Positions 52,527 to 63,324 are shown, numbered from the stretch's first letter. The stretch: DNA of 64,000 nt from Scolanthus callimorphus (GCA_033964015.1 CM066924.1:9211077-9275076), one strand, 5' to 3'. The notes: generated by a model not told the origin, from the sequence alone. Numbers and translations are program-made.

Positions 52527-52949
52527 TGTGATAAGTTACGTAAGACCTTAACAGGAAGGAATGCAGAGAATAACACGGGATAACATTCTCGCGTAGCGCA
52601 ATTACGAGGGAATTTCAGTAATGAAAATAGTTTCCGTAGTCATTAGTCCTTGGCCAAGGCATGTTGTTTTGAACTATTGTTCTATTTTAGAGTTTATGCA
52701 AATCGTTGTAAGTAACCCTTGTACTTTCGTATAAATAAAGTTAGTAGTTTTTAGAAGCTGGAGTTTGTAAGTGAGCATCCGCCAGTAATAGTTTTTCCTC
52801 TTGTTGTGTCACCGTTAAGGTAAAGTACTTTGTGATTTGTAATTTACGAGTTTGAATTTATCAGTATAAAGTAATGTATTTTCTTGTATTTGTTTCAGTA
52901 CCGTAATAAATGTTTTTCAGTGGATTATTGTGCGTAACTTTACGGTTAC
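52527..52949 (+). mobile_element. Possible LTR remnant
   Basis: The segment begins TGTGATAAGTTACGTAAG and ends GTGCGTAACTTTACGGTTACA, giving TG...CA borders with a rough inverted similarity. It contains TATAAATAAAG (52731) and AATAAA motifs (52735, 52905). The sequence after the end, CGCCAGTGAGCAAAGG, resembles the start of an internal region. No target duplication or polyprotein is visible, so this is tentative. Confidence 0.3.
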
Positions 52950-53444
52950 ATTATATTGATTCGCCAGTGAGCAAAGGTGTCCACACGTGATGCACATGTG
53001 ATCTGAAAAAAATGTTGCGCGACATATTTTTGTAACGCATTTTGGTTTCCTGGAAAAGCAGTTTTCAGTAAAAGCAATAGTAAATTAGATAAGAGGGTTC
53101 CTGTGCCACTTTATGTCCTTAACGCAGCACAGTCACAAATAATTGTATTTTTAGATACACTTTTTCCATTAAATCACACTTTGCCACCTATTTAACCAAT
53201 CAGAAGGTTCCATGCAATGTGCCCTTGCATGCTTAGTTTTAATAAACTTTATAGAAACATCGAAACTGTAAGATACATCATCAAGCAAAACATTCCAGCC
53301 TACAGAGCACATTGAATTTGTTTGTCTTTGTGTCTAAAAATAGAACATATGTGACTGTGCTGGGGATCCCACCTAAACAATAAGAACACTCTTTATCTAA
53401 TTTACTCTTGGTAAAGATAGTGATTAGTTTGACCAAGGTTTTAC
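52950..53444. other. Gene-free stretch at the 3' side of the GT31 5' exon
   Basis: AT-rich sequence directly after the inferred donor of the GT31-like exon. On the minus strand the frame beyond the donor stays open for another short distance but loses resemblance to GT31. Confidence 0.35.
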
Positions 53445-54433
53445 CTCTAATGATAGCTGCACGATTTTTGTCATGACGTCATAGGATATCACGACTCCCA
53501 TCCAGACGCGTACGGGGGCAGTTTTTTCTCGGGCCATTCCTCCTCGGAAATATACCATGGACTATGTTGGTTCCTTATAACTTGGGCCCCTCCTACATCA
53601 TGCCCGTGACAGTAGCCTGTATAAAGTCCCTCGACAGATGAGCTCCTTTTCATCTTGTCCCTTAGCCAATCCATTGTCGAGGGGACATTAACAAAAGTTT
53701 CGGCCAATACTTTTAGTATGAATTTTGATTTACAAGAAAGTTCTGCCCACTTGAAGGCAAGCAATGCCTTCACAGAATGATATTCATTTTCTTTATAAAC
53801 ATCTTCGAAATTTCCGCGTAAAATATCTTTATATCGCTTAGCTTCCTTCGTCACCCGACTATCTCTTTTTTCATCCGATCCTACAACGTAGACAATCCGA
53901 ACACTTTCTGAGTCTGTCACGTTTTTTGTCGACGTGTCGGATTTTCCCCAAGATAACCGAATAGCTTTTCTTGCGTCAAAATTTCGGCTTGTGGTAACCA
54001 CGATAACAAGGAGAAATATATCATCTGGACACGTTTTTGGAGTCGTTATTAATTCTTTCTTGTTGATAATGGGAGGATAAGGCGACTTGGCTTTTGGAGT
54101 TGTAGTTGGTCTGTTTGTTGTTGAAGTTGTTGTCAGTAGTTCCTCTGCGTCTCTTACTTTGTGGTTCTGCTGCACTGAGTTTTGGAGCTCTGTTTTCTTC
54201 ACGATATCTTCAAGCTCAGGAAGTGGATTTTTGCGATCGTTTGGAATCGTTGCCAATGGAGTAGGGCTTGGACAATTGCAAAAAAGACTTCGTAGAGCTG
54301 CCCCCACTAGAAAGGCGCACAATACGGTGCCGTACGCACGCAAGATTCGAGCACGAACCATTAGCTTTCCTTTCCTGGGTCGGGCTACAAATGCTGGCAC
54401 AATCACATTAAACTTTGGCGAAAGAGTAATCAT
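53445..54433 (-). pseudogene. GT31 beta-1,3-galactosyltransferase-like 5' exon, DxD lost and frameshifted
   Basis: The frame from 54433 encodes a basic cytosolic start, a membrane anchor (about residues 35-51, VLCAFLVGAALRSLF), a threonine-rich stem (TTTSTTNRPTTT) and a GT31 domain: FLLVIVVTTSRNFDARKAIR with LSWGK, RIVYVVGS, then DILRGNFEDVY, ALLAFKWAELSCKSKFILK, and WYISEEEWPEKKLPPYASG. Such Golgi type II enzymes add galactose or GlcNAc in beta-1,3 linkage using a metal bound by a DxD motif. Here the DDD expected after FILKV is replaced by LAE. Directly after PPYASG the frame shifts by one base (53499 region): the next frame restores MGVVISYDVMTKIVQLSLE, ending at a donor GTAAAA (53439-53444). 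The intact frame stops at 53489. A second in-frame ATG (codon 25) is an alternative start. It is probably a pseudogene, though an assembly error could explain the single-base shift alone. Confidence 0.75.
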
Positions 54434-54624
54434 CAGAACAAGTTAAAACAATATAGCAAGAAAAAGAATAAATTACTGACAATATACCCATCCGTGAATT
54501 GATTGCCCTGGCAACGAGGCCAGTGATAGAAACATTCGTTTCAATTACAGTCGTAAAATTACTGTGTAGTGTGTTATATCATCAATTAAATATTTTCATC
54601 GCGATGTAAAACAAGTTCTAGCTT

Positions 54625-54844
54625 TGCGAACTTGCGTGTCCACAGTTCAGACAACATCATGCAGTACAGACTGGGAGAGACTAGTGAACCCACATTCACC
54701 AGTCAGCATTTCACAATCCCGACAAACATCATGCGGTACAGACTGGGGGGACAAGCGAACCCACAGTCACACCAGACGCAGCATTTCACAATCCCGACAC
54801 AACATCATGCGGTACAGACTGGGGAACTAGCGAACCCACAGTCA
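54625..54844. repeat. 74-bp satellite, left block (three units)
   Basis: Three diverged units of ACAACATCATGCGGTACAGA, CTGGGGGGACAAGCGAACCC, ACAGTCACACCAGTCAGCAT and TTCACAATCCCGAC. The block stops at CACAGTCA, which is nearly the exact phase at which the main array resumes at 59279, suggesting one array interrupted by the 4.4 kb between. Confidence 0.85.
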
Positions 54845-55152
54845 TCAGTCTCTATATGCCACTGAGGCTCAGTAATATGGAACTTGTTACCAGAAATAAA
54901 AAGTGTAAATAGCTCAAAAGCATATTTTACAAAAGCAAAGGTTTCAAGGAACCTAAGTTTCTTAGATTTTAAATCCACATACCCACAAACAGTATTGCTA
55001 CGACAAAGTGAATACTCATATTTTAACTGTAGTTTAGCATATATATATAAATTTTATTTCATTTAATTTTTATACACGACCCCACAAGCGGCACCGCTTT
55101 AATATATTCATCGTGTTTAAATAAAGATTATTATTATTATTATTATTATTAC
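54845..55152 (+). pseudogene. LINE 3' fragment with (ATT)n tail, plus strand
   Basis: The stretch around 54876-54920 reads WNLLPEIKSVNSSKAYFTKAK, the 'WN-x-LP-x-EIK ... F' closing motif of CR1/L2-like LINE reverse transcriptases. It is followed by an AT-rich trailer, AATAAAGATT and a (ATT)8 tail (55129-55152). Everything upstream is missing, so it is a 5'-truncated insertion into the satellite. The (ATT) tract also coincides with the 3' side of the minus-strand LINE next to it, so ownership of the tail is ambiguous. Confidence 0.55.
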
Positions 55153-56850
55153 AAATAATCCATATAATTTTCCTTTCATATTTATACATATTTAAAAATG
55201 CGAAATGTAAAAATATAGTAATATGACTAGTGATTTTTTTAAAGAAAATTAAAAATTCTGGCAAACGAGAGAATAAAAAGAGAAAATGGTAAAATTACTG
55301 ATAAAAACTAAATCAAACGGGCGGTAACATTATCATGAGAAATGTCTATATTTGTAATATCCAGTGTTCTTCTAATAGATCGTGATCCTCTGAGACAGAT
55401 TCAGGCGGACCTTATTAGTGCGAAAGATACTTTAGCTCTAACCCATGACATGGTGCTTGCATAACTCTCTCCCTTCTTAATCGATAAAAGTTCAACTAGG
55501 CGTTTATGGTAAATCATGCACTCAGGGCCCATTCCACCAGTTGTACTAAAAACTAACGGCGTAAAAGTTCCTTGTTCAACTCCATTACTCTATTGGCGTA
55601 TTTGCGTTTCTTTTCGCTCTCATGCTGCCTGTAAACTCGCTCGGGAGTTTGCTCACGGTAGGAGTCTGCATTTGGGTGGCAAACCCGGACATCAAAGAAT
55701 GCAGCTCTCTGTCGCTCCCAAAAACCTCGGGCATGGATGTCGAGACGGGCGTCGGGGGCTCTGTTTGCACCCCTGTTCAGGGTCTCTCCGGTTATTTGCT
55801 GAAGTACCGGCTCAATCTCGAGATCATTGCACACTGTGCCAAGCAGCTCTGCTTCCAGTATCACGAAGCTCGTTGTGACGTTGTATCACGAAGCCGCCTC
55901 TCCTACAGATCATCGCATGGTCGACGTCAAATATATCTCCGCACTCGCACGTCTTCGGTATGTCGGAGATTTCCCAATTGTATCTTATCTTGATGGCGTC
56001 TCTGAATTCTCGCTTATTTAGATCATAACCCAGATCTTTTATGGGTATTACAGTTAGCAAGCTCGAGGCGCCCTTTTCCGACGCTAGCTCTATCGCTCTC
56101 AGATCTCGAGTTTAAATTATTCTTGACTATCTCTTGTGTCTCCTTAAGAAGCTTGTTTTTCTCATAGTTCATGCTTTGCTGATCTACCGCATCTGGAGGT
56201 TGATGGTCTTGAGCCGCAATACGCTTTACCAGGGGCTCTGTGACAGTGCCTGAGGCCTCGTATTCTAAAGGTGACGATTCTGAAGGATTGCGAGGCCCTG
56301 TCCCCCCATGCGTACTGGGAGTGCAAGCAGGCCGCGTTCGTTTGCGGCGACTTGATGATCTGTGATGGCGGGAATCAGAACTTCAGTTATCGCACGCTCA
56401 AGTAGATCCACGATATCAGGGAGTGTCTGTAAAAATATGTCCAGCGGTGACGAAGACCAACAGTGAAAGCAGCGTAGCTCGCCTGAGGTTGGGATATGGC
56501 GAACTCTGCAAGCTTGCTAACTTAGAGAGAACAAAGAGAACAAAGAGCCGTGCGGGCTGCATACGTTGCTACAGTCGGGCACAACACCCTGATATTGTGC
56601 AGCGCTGTAGATCTCTTCAAAGCATTGAAGGCATTAGAGGCGTCGATCAGCAGAGTGGCGTCTGTTTCGTCCGATTCGAAGATGGTGCGCATTGCGTGAA
56701 TTACAGCCTCGTTTCCGCTCTTTAGTCCAGCACATACTTGAAGTGAGCCGCTTGCGTCGATGACATCAGATTTGGTAACTCGCGTCACACACTTCCCGAT
56801 AATACTGCGAAGGACTTCTCCAACTTTTTTTTTATCATTGAGCCTTGTTT
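55153..56850 (-). pseudogene. Decayed non-LTR retrotransposon with C-terminal nuclease-like region
   Basis: Minus-strand fragments in order: reverse transcriptase motif A region (56522-56788: SGLKSG-like [31 protein letters not shown]); a middle part around 56270-56340 ([16 protein letters not shown]); a zinc-knuckle-like part (55824-56060: [36 protein letters not shown]); and a nuclease-like part (55553-55864: [20 protein letters not shown] with [14 protein letters not shown]). The RLDI...FFDVRV spacing recalls a PD-(D/E)xK-type endonuclease. After a frameshift near 55575 the tail continues ([26 protein letters not shown]) to about 55310. I recognise the order from anthozoan LINEs. At least four frameshifts or stops make it dead. 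The polymerase YADD-type motif is in a deleted part. Confidence 0.65.
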
Positions 56851-57079
56851 GTAACTTTTAAAAAGATGTTATTGACGCGACCCTACCTCGACATATAAAT
56901 TGAAAACATGTCTCGGGGGGGGGGGGGGGGGAGGGATGTATTTTCGTTCTGACCAAGAGGGGGATTCGTAAAAAATATGTTGTGCCTTGGGGGATCTGAA
57001 AATTTTGCATTGTCAAAAAAAAAAATCCTCTGCCACCCCCCCTCCCCCCCTGTAGTATACATAATGAATGCAGCCTAAT
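56851..57079. other. Spacer between two LINE remnants with G- and C-rich tracts
   Basis: Poly-G at about 56917-56932, poly-A at about 57016-57027 and CCCCCCCTCCCCCCC at about 57037-57051. The words AAAAATATGTTGTGCCTTGG and AAAATTTTGCATTGTC suggest a fragment of another dispersed repeat similar to 29290-29400. No gene. Confidence 0.4.
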
Positions 57080-59100
57080 TATTCATCATCATCATCATCA
57101 TCATCATCTTTATTAAAATTGAACACGGTTAAAAATCATCAGGCGAAATATAAATATCTTAATTACTATCTACACTATGAACAACTATCTATATTATATA
57201 CAAACTAAGGAAAAGAAAATTAAAGCCTGTTTTCCATGAATGCCGTGTTGTTTGGGTATAAGTTTAATAACTGTCGCCGAAAATTTTGAAGAGACTGAGT
57301 TTCTCTTAAGTTGGGGGGAAGTTTGTTCCACAGAACAGCACCACTATAGCTAAAGCTGTTTTTATAATAGTTAGTACGTGGCAGGGGAACAACCAACTTA
57401 TTCTCGGAGTTTCTAAGATTATAGTTAGGAGATATATCCTCTCGGTGAACAAATCTAGAGGACAAGTAACTAGGCACTAGTTCATTGTGAGATTTGAACA
57501 TCATTATTGCCTTAGTTATTTGACGTTGGCAGTGGAGATTGCGCCATCCTAACTGGTCAAAAAGGAGGTTGGCATCAGCATCGTAATTAGAATTCGTAAT
57601 AATACGGGCTGCTCGGTTTTGGAGCTTTTGTAGTTTATTAGCAATTGTACTACCACAGGAACCCCAAACAATGTTACAATAATCAAAATGAGATTGCACG
57701 AGGCCTTGATAAACATCAAGTAGAGTTGTTCTTGGTACACAGTTCCTGATTCGTTTTAAAGCTCCAACACCGGCAGCAATTTTCTTAGATATTGTATCAA
57801 CATGTGTTTCCCATGTCAAATGTTCATCGATTATAACTCCTAGAGATTTTGCCGAATGAGATTGTTTTATTGGTATATTATTTATTTCTAGATTAGGGGG
57901 GTGCGGGAAATTATTCAGTCTTTGCCGAGAGCCAATTAACATAAATTCAGTTTTAGTCATGTTGAGAGTTAATTTGTTCACCGAGAGCCAACAGCTAATG
58001 TTTAGCAAGTCATCGTTTAAAGTAGACTGGATGGAGCCAACATCATTTCCAGACAATGTCAGATGAGTATCATCTGCGTACATTCTTGGTATCGATTTGC
58101 TTAGACAATTCGGAAGGTCATTGATATAAAGTAAAAACAACAAAGGTCCTAGAATTGTTCCCTGGGGAATTCCACATTCCAGAAAACATGTTTTGGAAAG
58201 GGAACCATTGACAAGGCATTTTTGTGCACGATTGTCTAGGTATGAGGCAAACCATTTATGCGCAATTCCAGTAATACCGTAACAATTTAGTTTAGATAAC
58301 ATAATATTGATCAACTGTATCGAACGCTTTCTTCAGATCTAAAAAAACAACAGCATTTACATTGCCCTGGTCAATATTATAAGACCAGCTATCAGTTGCG
58401 TCAAGCAATGCGGTTTGAGTAGAGTGGAGAGCTCGAAAACCAGATTGGTATTTGGAAAGAACATTGTGTTCAGACAAATAAGCAAATATTTGATTATAAA
58501 CTATTCTTTCAAAACTTTGCCTATTACTGAGATCACGGATATTGGACGATAATTATCTATATCGCATTTATCGCCTTGCTTAAAGAGGGGGGTGACTCGA
58601 GCACATTTCCAGTCGTCTGGGAAAATGCCTGAAATTAGCGAGGCATTGAAAATAATTGTCAATTGTGGTGCAATAAGATCGGCGCACTCTAGAACAAGTC
58701 GACTTGAAATGTGATCAAGACCAGCCCCTTTTGTCTTCTTTATTTTCTTTAGTAGATTTATAACTTGGCTATTACCAATTTGATGGAATTGGAAATTCGA
58801 AACCACCTTCGGAATGTAGTCATAAAAACTAACAGGACTAGTACTGTTAAACACTGGTATTTCTGCTGCGAGCTTCGGACCAATTAAAGAGAAGTGATCA
58901 TTGAAAGCGTTCGACAAAACAGATGGATTCGTTATTGGTTCTCCATCCAGTCTTAACTCCTTAATTGAAGGCTTGCTAGTTTTCCGAGAAGTAAGCTCGT
59001 TGATCACCCGCCACGTTTTACGAGGATCACCGTCAATTATTAATGGGGGCATTTAAAGATACAGCCTCTTTTTTAAGCGTTGCCCTTGTCTGTACATTTT
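57080..59100 (-). mobile_element. CR1/RTEX-like LINE: reverse transcriptase, frameshifted and 5'-truncated
   Basis: Three minus-strand frames give one reverse transcriptase in order. 58501-59052: DPRKTWRVINELTSR, KKTKGAGLDHIS, FPDDWKCARVTPLFKQGD and NYRPISVIS. 58292-58477: YQSGFRALHSTQTALL and FLDLKKAFDTVD (motif A). 57220-58314: GIPQGTILGPLLFLLYINDL (motif B), YADDT (catalytic, about 58066-58083), the thumb, and the closing SGAVLWNKLPPNLRE. Two frameshifts (near 58505 and 58300) are the only lesions in this part, so the copy is fairly young. The endonuclease domain is absent. The 3' tail is AATAAAG(ATG)n on the minus strand (57085-57113). It would have copied its RNA into nicked chromosomal DNA; this copy cannot. 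Confidence 0.85.
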
Positions 59101-59278
59101 TAGAACTTTTTCATAGTTTGCCATTTTCATTTTATAACAGAGTTTTGTAAATATTTAAGATTTAGAATTTTTCTTACATAATTGTACAAAGTTTTCAGAT
59201 TTTTACTAGATTGTGAATAAAGAGTTATTATTATTTTATAATTATAATTATAATTATTATTATTGTTATTATTATTAT
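59101..59278 (+). mobile_element. LINE-like 3' trailer with AATAAAG and (ATT)n tail, plus strand
   Basis: AT-rich trailer ending GTGAATAAAGAGTTATTATT and an (ATT)/(AATT)-rich tail that abuts the satellite at 59279. It may be the displaced 3' end of a plus-strand LINE whose body was separated by later insertions, or an independent fragment. Confidence 0.4.
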
Positions 59279-60932
59279 CAGTCAGCATTTCACAATCCCG
59301 ACAGAACATCATGCGGTACAGACTGGGGGGGACAAGCGAACCCACAGTCACACCAGACAGCATTTCACAATCCCGACACAACATCATCTGGTACAGACTG
59401 GGGGACAATCGAACCCACAGTCACACCAGTCAACATTTCACAATCCCGACACAACATCATGCGGTACAGACTGGGGGGACAATCGAACCCACAGTCACAC
59501 CAGTCAACATTTCACAATCCCGACACAACATCATGCGGTACAGACTGGGGGGACAAGCGAACCCACAGTCACACCAGTCAACATTACACAATCCCGACAC
59601 AACATCATGCGGTACAGACTGAGGGGACAAGCGAACCCACAGTCACACCAGTCAACATTTCACAATCCCGACACAACATCATGCGGTACAGACTGGGGGG
59701 ACAAGCGAACCCACAGTCACACCAGTCAACATTACACAATCCCGACACAACATCATGCGGTACAGACAGAGGGGACAATCGAACCCACAGTCACACCAGT
59801 CAACATTACACAATCCCGACACAACATCATGCGGTACAGACTGAGGGGACAAGCGAACCCACAGTCACACCAGTCAACATTACACAATCCCGACACAACA
59901 TCATGCGGTACAGACTGGGGGACAACCGAACCCACAGTCACACCAGTCAGCATTTCACAATCCCGACACAACATCATGCGGTACAGACTGGGGGGACAAG
60001 CGAACCCACAGTCACACCAGTCAGCATTACACAATCTCGACACAACATCATGCGGTACAGACTGGGGGGACAAGCGAACCCACAGTCACACCAGACAGCA
60101 TTTCACAATCCCGACACAACATCATGCGGTACAGACTGGGGAGACAAGCGAACCCACAGTCACACCAGTCAACATTTCACAATCCCGACACAACATCATG
60201 CGGTACAGACTGGGGGGACAAGCGAACCCACAGTCACACCAGACAGCATTTCACAATCCCGACACAACATCATGCGGTACAGACTGAGGGGACAAGCGAA
60301 CCCACAGTCACACCAGTCAACATTACACAATCCCGACACAACATCGTGCGGTACAGACTGAGGGGACAAGCGAACCCACAGTCACACCAGTCAACATTAC
60401 ACAATCCCGACACAACATCATGCGGTACAGACTGGGGAGACAAGCGAACCCACAGTCACACCAGTCAACATTACACAATCCCGACACAACATCATGCGGT
60501 ACAGACTGGGGAGACAAGCGAACCCACAGTCACACCAGACAGCATTTCACAATCCCGACACAACATCATGCGGTACAGACTGGGGGGACAAGCGAACCCA
60601 CAGTCACACCAGTCAACATTTCACAATCCCGACACAACATCATGCGGTACAGACTGGGGAGACAAGCGAACCCACAGTCACACCAGTCAACATTACACAA
60701 TCCCGACACAACATCATGCGGTACAGACTGGGGAGACAAGCGAACCCACAGTCACACCAGACAGCATTTCACAATCCCGACACAACATCATGCGGTACAG
60801 ACTGGGGGGACAAGCGAACCCACAGTCACACCAGTCAACATTTCACAATCCCGACACAACATCATGCGGTACAGACTGGGGAGACAAGCGAACCCACAGT
60901 CACACCAGTCAACATTACACAATCCCGATAAG
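59279..60932. repeat. 74-bp satellite, main block (about 22 units)
   Basis: The unit is CAGTCARCATTWCACAATCC, CGACACAACATCATGCGGTA, CAGACTGGGGGGACAAGCGA and ACCCACAGTCACAC (74 bp). Variants cluster in four positions: GTCAACATT against GACAGCATT, TTTCAC against TTACAC, GGGGGGA against GGGGAGA, and CAAGCG against CAATCG. The alternation of variant types suggests higher-order duplication of two to four units. The unit has no stop codon in any plus-strand frame and 74 is not a multiple of three, so frames up to 382 codons (59213-60361) are automatic consequences and not evidence of a protein. It ends abruptly at AATCCCGATAAGTG. Confidence 0.9.
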
Positions 60933-61754
60933 TGTCTATAGTTTTTTAAAGGATCCGGCTCACCCTGCCCATAATTCTTGGTGTTCACCTCCGGAGACGT
61001 TTGATTTTTAGCGCGTTACTTCGAACAAAAAGCCAATATACTGAAAGAGAACTATTTATTATTCTGAATACTTTTGCTAAGTGTTGGACTGGTATCTTAT
61101 ATTGCAAGCGAGATATAAGCGAACGAATGAGCAAGCTGTTTACTGTAAAATGTATGGCGCCGCCATGTTGGAGTCCCTCGGAAGGACTCCAACATATAAT
61201 GGCGGCCAAATTACCAACTGTGCCGTAAGTCCACAATTTAGCTAACATTGTCCAAACTATGATTTTTTTCAACTTATTAAGCATGTTGGCTTTCATCGAA
61301 CGCTCCAAACGGGAAAATTTCGAGATCACTGCCTAAAGAAGCGTGACTAGTGTTGCGTGTGTTGAAATGTTGCGTGTGTTGAAATGCCGAGGAATTAAGG
61401 AAATACGTACTTTATCTCGAGGGGGGTATAATTTTCTCGGGTCTTCATACGCAAATGTCACGAAATTTGAGCAATTAATTGGCACGGAAAAGAAATGATT
61501 TGCTTATTTTGATGTCGCTCTCCCAAGAAAAAACTTGAGTTTTTCAATATTTCAGTGTCGTTGCATGATGTATAAATTTAGAGCTTTCATTCAGCCAATT
61601 GAGCTGCTCTTAGAAGAAACGCAACTGACAAACAAGGGCTGAAAAAGAGCACACTTAGCTCCCAAAACAAGGAAAGTACATGTCATGACACATGGCAACA
61701 TGAGGAACATTTGTGTAGCAAGACCTTTATATTAACGTTTAAAGTGCTCTAACT
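60933..61754. other. Gene-free stretch with one short hairpin
   Basis: Contains a hairpin at about 61151-61206 (GCCGCCATGTTGGAGTCC / GGACTCCAACATATAATGGC GGC) with ATGGCGGC cores like YY1 sites. Overlapping frames at 60985-61329 and 61001-61228 have no recognised motif. Confidence 0.4.
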
Positions 61755-61771
61755 TCGGAAAGGTCTATTAG

Positions 61772-62191
61772 ATAAGTTTTTCTTATTTCCACAAGAGGCT
61801 ATGGAGAAAAATCCATCACCATAGCTGGAAAGAGCAGCCTAATTGAAATTAGTAAAATTTGAAAGTTTCAGAGGAAAATCTTCTGAAATAACGAAGAAAT
61901 AGCCTGGCAAATTTCTCGAATTTTGTGTACGTTCGTATAGGGCTTTGCGACCAAGCCTCCAAAGTTTGCAAGATTTATCGTTTGCCGAACGAACTGAGCT
62001 TTGCCCATCCTCGCGCGCCAGGGTCCTTCCCTCACCTCCCCCCAGGGGACAGAGCTTTACCTTGCCATTTATTCGTTATTTCAAAAGACTTTCCTCTCAA
62101 ACTTTCGCATTTTACTAATTTTAAGCTGCTCTATCCAGCTATGGTGATGGATTATTTCTCCGTTGCCTCCTGTGGAAATAAAAAAAAAACA
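61772..62191. mobile_element. 420-bp hairpin insertion flanked by 17-bp direct repeats
   Basis: TCGGAAAGGTCTATTAG occurs at 61755-61771 and 62192-62208. Between them the left part (ATTTCCACAAGAGGCTATGG, AGAAAAATCCATCACCATAG, CTGGAAAGAGCAGC, AACTTTC-like words) is mirrored at 62055-62180. A run of ten A residues directly precedes the right direct repeat. Long direct repeats plus an A-tail are the mark of LINE-driven retroposition, while the body is palindromic. The 108-codon frame at 61925-62251 is not recognised. Confidence 0.65.
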
Positions 62192-62419
62192 TCGGAAAGG
62201 TCTATTAGCATATGGGCATATTATTATGTGGCGTGTAGATTCCATAAATAAATAACACACTTGTTTGGAATCTTTCTTCCGTTTATTTTGTCGAAATCAG
62301 TAAAATTTTAACGGGCCTTTAACGGTGGCGGGATATTATTATTTTGGGAAAATACCCCCATAATAAGTCTGTAACATCTCACTGCTGATTTCATAATTCT
62401 GTGCACCGATTAATTTATT

Positions 62420-62562
62420 AACTACTTACTAACCGAGAGTGAGGGCATTACGTGAAATATCAAACTGAGTTTGGCGTATCGACCGAGCGATAGCGAGGTT
62501 GATACGCCAAACCGAGGTTTGATATTTCACGTAATGCCCGAACCTTCGAGGTTAGTAAGTTG
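62420..62562. repeat. 143-bp palindrome
   Basis: The arms ACTTACTAACC, GGGCATTACGTGAAATATCA and TTTGGCGTATC are mirrored (GATACGCCAAA, TTTGATATTTCACGTAATGC, GGTTAGTAAGT) around ACCGAGCGATAGCGAGG. Similar in style to the hairpins at 14225 and 18007. Confidence 0.8.
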
Positions 62563-63324
62563 TTTGTTATATGCCACTTTTTCTCCAAACCTTTTATTGG
62601 TTTTCGACCAATCAGAGCGCGCATACTATCGCAATTATTTTATAAATAATAATGTCTTAAGCGTTCCCTGAATCAAACGTCTAAGCAACCCTGTCGCTTT
62701 TGCAATATCTCTGAGTGATGTTTGTGGTTGCTAAGTGTTAGTTGAGCGATCAATGGAACCTTCTAAAACACGGTTTGAATTATTGCTTCAAAATTTGCAG
62801 AATTAGGAAAACATTTTCAAAATGTGTGCTTGACTTGAGATAACATTCCAGTATCACAATAATTGCGAAAATCGTTTTAAATACAGAATATATTTCATTT
62901 TCGGAATTACCATGTTAATATTAAACCTTTTCTTAACATTTCAGGGCTACATTCAATTAATTTAGATACGAAACGAAAACAAAGCCGCCCAGTATGCCCA
63001 GTATGCCCATAGAACTCCCATATTTTATGGTCGGGATGATCGTCGGAAATTTTCAGTTTCACCCCTAAAAGATACGAAACATGGCGTGGTTCAAATAATT
63101 TGTTACCCTAAAAGACCTAAGGCATTATCTGCCAAGTAGGCGCGAAGGAGACAGGTAACAGGTAAAAGATACCCATAAAGAAATTTCCGTGTTTGACTAA
63201 AATGCTGCCTTTAATGTTGTCTAATTTATCGTCTTCTCATCGAGTAATCTCTCTTTCTTTCGCGGTTTTTAGAAGCAAAATCATGAGACAAAACAATTTG
63301 GACACATATTTCGGCCCTAAAACC
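62563..63324. other. Gene-free stretch
   Basis: AT-rich sequence with one block CCTTTTATTGG...CCAATCAGAGCGCGC near 62598 (paired CCAAT boxes) but no associated reading frame. No recognised gene or repeat. Confidence 0.4.

Larger units (their letters stand above)
37886..53444 (-). other. Inferred 15.6-kb intron of the GT31-like gene, filled with mobile elements
   Basis: The interval between the donor GAG|GTAAAA at 53444/53445 and the acceptor at 37886 contains at least six separate mobile elements and three tandem arrays, described individually, and no additional host exon that I can recognise. The intron is inferred from matching phase and family order, not shown by transcript data. Confidence 0.45.

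Noticed and set aside
59213..60361. 382-codon frame that looks like a His/Thr/Gln-rich repeat protein
   Set aside because: It is the automatic translation of a 74-bp satellite with no stop in any plus frame; there is no start context, signal peptide or splice support.
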